NCBI GenBank assembly: GCA_964512305.1
Contig: CAZEIW010000041.1
Location: forward strand, 1 to 9,412
DNA from: CAZEIW01 sp964512305
GTDB lineage: Bacteria > Pseudomonadota > Gammaproteobacteria > Burkholderiales > Burkholderiaceae_F
Direction: 5' to 3'
Length of the DNA: 9,412 bases
The position numbers and the translations under genes were made by a program. Under the pieces are notes generated by a model. That model was not told where the DNA came from. It worked only from the letters and a program-made list of their open reading frames with translations, and ran no database searches. The number at the start of each line of letters is the position of its first letter. The stretch's first letter is position 1. Positions 5,871-9,412 of the stretch are shown here, piece after piece.

Positions 5871-8291
5871 TCACGCGGGTGCCGGCACCGCAACGAGCGG
5901 CAGGCGAACATGAAATGTCGCCCCCGGGGGTGGCGTATCTTCGACCTCGATCGATCCTTTCATCGCCTTGACAATCCTTGCGACGATCGACAGCCCCAGG
6001 CCGGCGCCCTGCCGCGTTCGCTGACCCGCAGCGCCCTGCGCGTAGGGCTCGAAGATTCGCGTTCGTTCCTCCGCTGCGATTCCGGGTCCGGAGTCCCGGA
6101 TCCGGACGTCCAACCAGGCGCCGGACTCGCCGTCCGGCTCCAGGTGGGCCTGGACCGACACACCTCCGGTGCTCGTGAACTTCACCGCGTTCCCGACGAT
6201 GTTCTGCAGCACCTGATCGAAGCGCACCGGGTCCATCCGGACCCAGAGGTTCGGGTCCAGCGCGACCGCGTCGTCGAACGCCAGACCCCGAAGCTGCGCC
6301 TGCAATCGCCAGGGCGCGAGCGACCTGCGAATCGCCTGGACCAATCGAACGGCTTCCGGCTGCAGGTCGACACCGCCATGGAGCGTCCGCTCGAAGTCCA
6401 GCGTCCGTTCGCACAGGGCGAGAAGATGCGCCGCGGACTCCTGCATCACCGGCACCAGTTTGGCGCCGACGCTCTCTCCGCTCTGCACGAGTTGCAGCCC
6501 CGACGCCAGTCCGCCGAGCGTTCCCCTCAATTCGTGGCTCAGGTAGGCCGTGAAGCGCCCGCGGGCCGCGTTCTCCTCCTCGATCAGGCTTTGCGAACGC
6601 TGCAATATGGCCCGGGCGTCGCGCAGGCGGGCGTTGGAAACCAGCAGCGCACCGATGATCAGCAACGCGCCTGCCAGCCCGAGCGCACCCCAGGCCAGCA
6701 CGCGCCGCCAGGGAACCCCGACATCGACCCGCAGCTGCAGCCACCGCGACTCGAAGCGGGCGATCTCCTCGGGCGGAATCGCATCCATGGCGCGGCGCAG
6801 GATGGGCGCCAGCTCGCCGGTCGTTTTCCGCACGGCGAGATAGAGCTCGCTTTCGCCCTCGGGCACGGTACCGACGGTCCTCAGGGCGCCCTCGTGCTCG
6901 GCCTCGATCAGGGCGTTGACGACTTTCATGTTGCCGATGGCGAGGTCGGCCCGTCCCTCACGGACGGCGCGCAGCACGTCCGCCTGTGAGGGCATCTCGA
7001 CGATCGTCAGTTCCGGGTAGCGCGATTGAAGCTGCGGTATCAGGAAGTGCTGGCGCAGGATCGCGACCCGAAGTCCGTTCGCCCCGGCGAGATCGCCGTT
7101 GTAGACGCGATCGGTCGCGGCGACGATCACGCTCGGTACGCGAAGGAAGGGCCCGACGAAGTCGAAATACCGCTCCCGTTCGTCGTTGCGGGCCGCAGCC
7201 ACGATCACGTCGACGCGGCCGTGCAGCGCCTCGTCGTAGACGTCGGCGAAGGTGCCGCCGCGCTCGTACGCGATGATCAGGCCGGCCCTGTCCGCGATCG
7301 CCCGGGTCAGGTCGGCGGCCAGGCCATCGAATCCGCCGGCCGCGTTCGAAAACGCGATCGGCGCGAAGTTCGCATCGAAGCCGATGCGCACCGACCGGTG
7401 CGTTCGAATCCACTCCTTCTGCGCGTCGGTCAGCTGGATCGGCAAGCCTGCGCGGCCTTCGAGGACGCGGCGCGGCAGCCACTTGAAGGCCAGGGCCGAA
7501 ATCTCCTCGGCCGACAGGTCATTGACCGCCTTCTCGAGCAGGTTCGCCAGGACGGAAAGATCCTTTCGAACCGCTGGACCGAAGGCCGTGCCCTGAGCCG
7601 CGATCGCGCCGCGCAGGACGAGATTCGCCGTGAAATTCTTCTCCATGTAGTAGATCGCAACCTGGCGGTAGCCGACGAAGACGTCCGCATCCCCCGAGGC
7701 CACGGCGAGAATCGCCTTCTCGGGGCTGCCGTACTCGAGCACGTGCGCCCGCGGGAAGCGCCCGTGCAGGAGCTCCGCCGCGGGCGACTGGCGCTCGACC
7801 GCGACGCGGTATCCGGAGAAGTTCGAGTTGTCGGTGACATCGCTCCGCCGGCGATCGGCGACATAGACGGTCTGCGTGGAGAAAAGCGGCCGCACGAAGC
7901 GCAGATACTCCCGGCGCGAGGCGGTTTCCGCCAGGAAGGGCGTCATCTCGATCTCCCCGGCCCGGACGGCGTCGAGCATCTCGCCGATCCTCTCGTAGCG
8001 CCGATATTCGAAGTGCAGCCCCAGGCGGCGTCCCAGGCGTTCCATCAGGTCGATGACGAAGCCTTCGTACCGGCCCTGGGTGTCCGAAAAGTAGTAGGGC
8101 GGGAATTCGACCTGTATGCCGACGCGGATCGTCGGGTGCGATCGCAGCCACGCCTGCTCTTCGCCGCTGACGGCAAGCATTGGCCTGGCGTCGATCTCCG
8201 CCGCGCTGGCTTGCGGTGCGGAAGGGACGGTCCACAGCAGGACGAAACCGAGTCGCGCGAGGAACCGATTCGACGGCACGAGGAATCCCAA
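5871..8291 (-). CDS. Membrane histidine kinase with two periplasmic solute-binding domains (BvgS/EvgS-like sensor, no receiver)
   Basis: Predicted 806-residue inner-membrane sensor. Order: signal peptide or N-terminal anchor (about 10-30, ASA-A), first SBP_bac_3/Venus flytrap domain (about 53-275), second one (about 298-520), one transmembrane helix (about 531-552), short coiled linker, HisKA with His586 in SHELRGTL, and HATPase_c with N-box Asn697/Asn701, G1 box DSGPGI (733-738), F-box around Phe747 and G2 box GAGLGL (762-767). Both binding domains keep the Arg that in amino-acid-binding relatives holds the ligand carboxylate (Arg126, Arg372). There is no PAS, receiver or HPt domain, unlike BvgS and EvgS, so it should phosphorylate a separate regulator, which is not in the window. 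The start is TTG at 8289-8291, four bases after AGGAGG; GTG at 8277-8279 is the alternative. It follows soxA by 91 bases on the same strand. The ligand is unknown. Confidence 0.93.
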   Translation of the reverse strand: MGFLVPSNRFLARLGFVLLWTVPSAPQASAAEIDARPMLAVSGEEQAWLRSHPTIRVGIQVEFPPYYFSDTQGRYEGFVIDLMERLGRRLGLHFEYRRYERIGEMLDAVRAGEIEMTPFLAETASRREYLRFVRPLFSTQTVYVADRRRSDVTDNSNFSGYRVAVERQSPAAELLHGRFPRAHVLEYGSPEKAILAVASGDADVFVGYRQVAIYYMEKNFTANLVLRGAIAAQGTAFGPAVRKDLSVLANLLEKAVNDLSAEEISALAFKWLPRRVLEGRAGLPIQLTDAQKEWIRTHRSVRIGFDANFAPIAFSNAAGGFDGLAADLTRAIADRAGLIIAYERGGTFADVYDEALHGRVDVIVAAARNDERERYFDFVGPFLRVPSVIVAATDRVYNGDLAGANGLRVAILRQHFLIPQLQSRYPELTIVEMPSQADVLRAVREGRADLAIGNMKVVNALIEAEHEGALRTVGTVPEGESELYLAVRKTTGELAPILRRAMDAIPPEEIARFESRWLQLRVDVGVPWRRVLAWGALGLAGALLIIGALLVSNARLRDARAILQRSQSLIEEENAARGRFTAYLSHELRGTLGGLASGLQLVQSGESVGAKLVPVMQESAAHLLALCERTLDFERTLHGGVDLQPEAVRLVQAIRRSLAPWRLQAQLRGLAFDDAVALDPNLWVRMDPVRFDQVLQNIVGNAVKFTSTGGVSVQAHLEPDGESGAWLDVRIRDSGPGIAAEERTRIFEPYAQGAAGQRTRQGAGLGLSIVARIVKAMKGSIEVEDTPPPGATFHVRLPLVAVPAPA

Positions 8292-8295
8292 ACAA

Positions 8296-8301
8296 CCTCC
8301 T
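8296..8301 (-). promoter_or_regulatory. Shine-Dalgarno site supporting a TTG start for the sensor kinase
   Basis: On the minus strand AGGAGG lies four bases before TTG (8291-8289). The spacing is on the short side, but the next in-frame candidate, GTG at 8279, would be 16 bases away, which is too far. No ATG occurs between this site and the signal-peptide core, so TTG is the preferred start. Confidence 0.6.
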
Positions 8302-8356
8302 GCGGGATATCGTATGGGACGGCCTGCCGGCCGACCCCGGCGGCCCAGTCACCGGA

Positions 8357-8370
8357 CGGAACCGGTTCCG
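8357..8370. promoter_or_regulatory. 14-base perfect palindrome between soxA and the kinase gene, possible operator
   Basis: CGGAACCGGTTCCG is self-complementary. An outer ACCGG/CCGGT pair (8351-8355 with 8368-8372) overlaps it. GTCACCG occurs three times around it, at 8348-8354, 8374-8380 and 8382-8388, the last covering the soxA stop. There is no T-run after the palindrome on either strand, so it is not a normal intrinsic terminator. It may be a binding site for a dimeric regulator of the kinase gene or simply a GC-rich coincidence. Confidence 0.35.
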
Positions 8371-8382
8371 GTTGTCACCGAG

Positions 8383-9336
8383 TCACCGCCGGACACCGGG
8401 CGCGTCGATCGCCAGGCCCTGCGCACGCCAGGCCAGGAAAAGTTCCAGATCGACCAGCTCTTCACTTCCGTACGCGGGCATCTCGGAGCGTATACCGTAA
8501 AGGCAGGCGCGCAGGCGTCGCTGTTCCGAGCCCAACTTCTGCCACTCGAGGCGGTACGCCGGGAAGCCGGTCGCCTGGCCCTGGCTTACGACCTCGTTGA
8601 GCAGGTGCCGGCCCCAATTTTGCTCATGGCACTGGTTGCAAGCGAGATTCATCTGGCCGTGCCGCTCGTAGTAGAAATGGCGGCCGCGCTCGAAGGCTGC
8701 GTGCGTCGGGCCAGCGACGTCGACCGCCACCGGCAGTCCGCGCGACTGCAGCGCGACGAAAGCGGTCAGCGACAGCAGCTCGTCGGACTCGAAACGCCAC
8801 GGCGGCGCATGCTGGCGGCGCGCGCGGCAGTCGTTGATGCGCGCCTCGAGGTCGAGGACTTTGCCGCTCTCGCGGTCGAACGCGGGATACCGGGCCGCGA
8901 CGCCGCGCATCGAGACCGAGGCATCGCCGTGGCAGACGGCGCAGCTCGGTGAAGCGTCCGAGCCCTCGCGCCACAGCGCCGCGCCGCGGTCGACCCAGAG
9001 CCAGGCCGGATTCGTGTCGTCGTCGGCCTGCATCGCACGCACGCTGGGGCCGGCGAACGTGATGCCGGAGCGGGCCTCCTCGGGCGGGATGGCGCGGGTC
9101 TGTGCGACGGCGTGGGTCAGCGGGAGGCAGACCAGCAGCGCGGTCAGCCACCGGCTTGGCGTGTAGTTGCAAGACGCTGCTCCCCAGCGGGAAGCTCCCC
9201 TCTCCCGCGCTGCGCGCGGGAGAGGGGCCGGGGGTGAGGGTGGCCGCTCGAAGCTCCGTTCGCGACCCTCACCCCCACCCCTCTCCCGCACGCGGGAGAG
9301 GGGAGTGCAGCTCGGCCGGCTGTCGTTGTCATTCAT
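8383..9336 (-). CDS. soxA: SoxA, diheme c-type cytochrome subunit of the thiosulfate-oxidising Sox system
   Basis: SoxA pairs with SoxX in the periplasm and couples thiosulfate oxidatively to the carrier cysteine of SoxYZ. The frame encodes 317 residues. Two heme-attachment motifs are visible, CAVCH at 132-136 and CNQCH at 233-237, so it is the diheme type. Cys278 in RRLRACLYGIRSEMP is the expected persulfide heme ligand of the active site, and Cys170 may serve the other heme. The RAMQADD, NPAWLW and C-terminal LELFLAWRAQGL plus PGVRR blocks fit SoxA throughout. The signal-peptide core is at 63-78, cleaved near AVA-Q. Before it is an Arg/Pro-rich stretch of about 60 residues encoded largely by a REP-like repeat, absent from normal SoxA leaders. 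ATG at 9334-9336 is taken as start because no ATG, GTG or TTG occurs in frame between repeat and core. It begins 15 bases after the soxZ stop; the ribosome site is weak (AAGGG, 11 bases away). Confidence 0.95.
   Translation of the reverse strand: MNDNDSRPSCTPLSRVRERGGGEGRERSFERPPSPPAPLPRAARERGASRWGAASCNYTPSRWLTALLVCLPLTHAVAQTRAIPPEEARSGITFAGPSVRAMQADDDTNPAWLWVDRGAALWREGSDASPSCAVCHGDASVSMRGVAARYPAFDRESGKVLDLEARINDCRARRQHAPPWRFESDELLSLTAFVALQSRGLPVAVDVAGPTHAAFERGRHFYYERHGQMNLACNQCHEQNWGRHLLNEVVSQGQATGFPAYRLEWQKLGSEQRRLRACLYGIRSEMPAYGSEELVDLELFLAWRAQGLAIDAPGVRR
9197..9303. repeat. Inverted pair of REP-like palindromic repeats (BIME-like) inside the 5' end of soxA
   Basis: Two hairpin units face each other tail to tail. 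The left unit has a perfect 14-base stem (9197-9210 with 9214-9227, loop TGC) and a tail CCGGGGGTGAGGG (9228-9240). The right unit has a 12-base stem (9278-9289 with 9292-9303) preceded by CCCTCACCCCCA (9266-9277), the complement of the left tail apart from its end. A 25-base spacer lies between. Both stems share the core CCCCTCTCCCGC. Repeats of this kind are widespread in betaproteobacteria and Xanthomonas-like genomes, normally between genes and thought to be spread by RAYT (TnpA_REP) transposases. Here the pair lies after the soxA ATG. Confidence 0.85.
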
Positions 9337-9351
9337 GGCTGCCCCGGCCCT

Positions 9352-9412
9352 TCAACCCCTGACCTCGACCATCGCACGGTGCTCTCCGCGCGCCCCTCGG
9401 TCGTCGGTCCAC
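9352..9412 (-). CDS. soxZ: SoxZ, C-terminal end (5' part outside window)
   Basis: The minus strand from the right edge encodes 19 residues, beginning Trp-Thr-Asp-Asp-Arg-Gly and ending Val-Glu-Val-Arg-Gly before a TGA at 9354-9352. A Trp-x-Asp-x-x-Gly strand followed by a short final beta strand is how SoxZ proteins end, and soxZ directly before soxA is the standard order (soxYZA). SoxZ is the periplasmic partner of SoxY, whose C-terminal cysteine carries the sulfur intermediates. The identification rests on a short piece plus context. Its stop codon is 15 bases before the soxA ATG, which fits one transcript. Confidence 0.7.
   Translation of the reverse strand, partial: WTDDRGARGEHRAMVEVRG

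Noticed and set aside
5852..5890. Possible bidirectional terminator between the Asp-box gene and the kinase gene, with palindrome GGTGCCGGCACC at 5878-5889
   Set aside because: The palindrome lies inside the last kinase codons and has no T-run on either side; GC-rich chance is as likely.
9125..9131. Cysteine in the SoxA signal core (Leu-Leu-Val-Cys) as a lipoprotein lipobox
   Set aside because: Val before the Cys does not fit the Gly/Ala/Ser needed at that place, and a normal AVA-Q signal peptidase I site follows.

Overview
The window comes from a high-GC proteobacterium. A Sox thiosulfate-oxidation gene set, a long-form (ACT-domain) SerA and a REP-like palindromic repeat of the C/G-rich CCCTCTCCCGC type point to a betaproteobacterium (Burkholderiales-like); this is inferred from gene content, not from a marker gene. 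All seven recognisable genes are of known families, two of them are cut by the window edges, and no RNA genes, CRISPR arrays, transposases or phage genes were seen.

Layout. (1) Bases 1-264, plus strand: the 3' end of a calcineurin-like metallophosphoesterase, lower in GC than the rest. (2) 404-3165, minus strand: a two-gene serine biosynthesis operon, serC (phosphoserine aminotransferase) then serA (3-phosphoglycerate dehydrogenase), joined by a 4-base ATGA overlap. (3) 3332-3694, minus strand: a small YCII/DGPF-domain protein. (4) 3695-4057: a 363-base divergent intergenic region. (5) 4058-5851, plus strand: a secreted Asp-box (BNR, sialidase-like) beta-propeller protein with a very good ribosome binding site. 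(6) 5871-8291, minus strand: a membrane histidine kinase with two periplasmic solute-binding (Venus flytrap) domains, BvgS/EvgS-like in front but with no receiver or HPt domain. (7) 8383-9336, minus strand: soxA, a diheme cytochrome c subunit of the Sox system. (8) 9352-9412, minus strand: the last 19 codons of soxZ.

How they fit together. soxZ and soxA are part of a Sox operon entering from the right edge; SoxYZ carries the sulfur substrate and SoxA (with SoxX) attaches it. soxA is followed not by soxX or soxB but by the sensor kinase on the same strand, 91 bases downstream, so the kinase may be transcribed with sox genes or sense something related; no response regulator is in view. serC and serA make two of the three steps from 3-phosphoglycerate to serine.

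The most unusual item is a 107-base inverted pair of REP-like hairpins lying between the soxA start codon and its signal-peptide core. It is open in the soxA frame and no other start codon lies between it and the hydrophobic core, so it seems to be translated as part of the leader. Other points worth a look are the kinase H-box, which lacks the usual Thr/Asn four residues after the histidine, and a 14-base perfect palindrome flanked by repeated GTCACCG between soxA and the kinase. I found no clear evidence of a wholly new multi-gene system.
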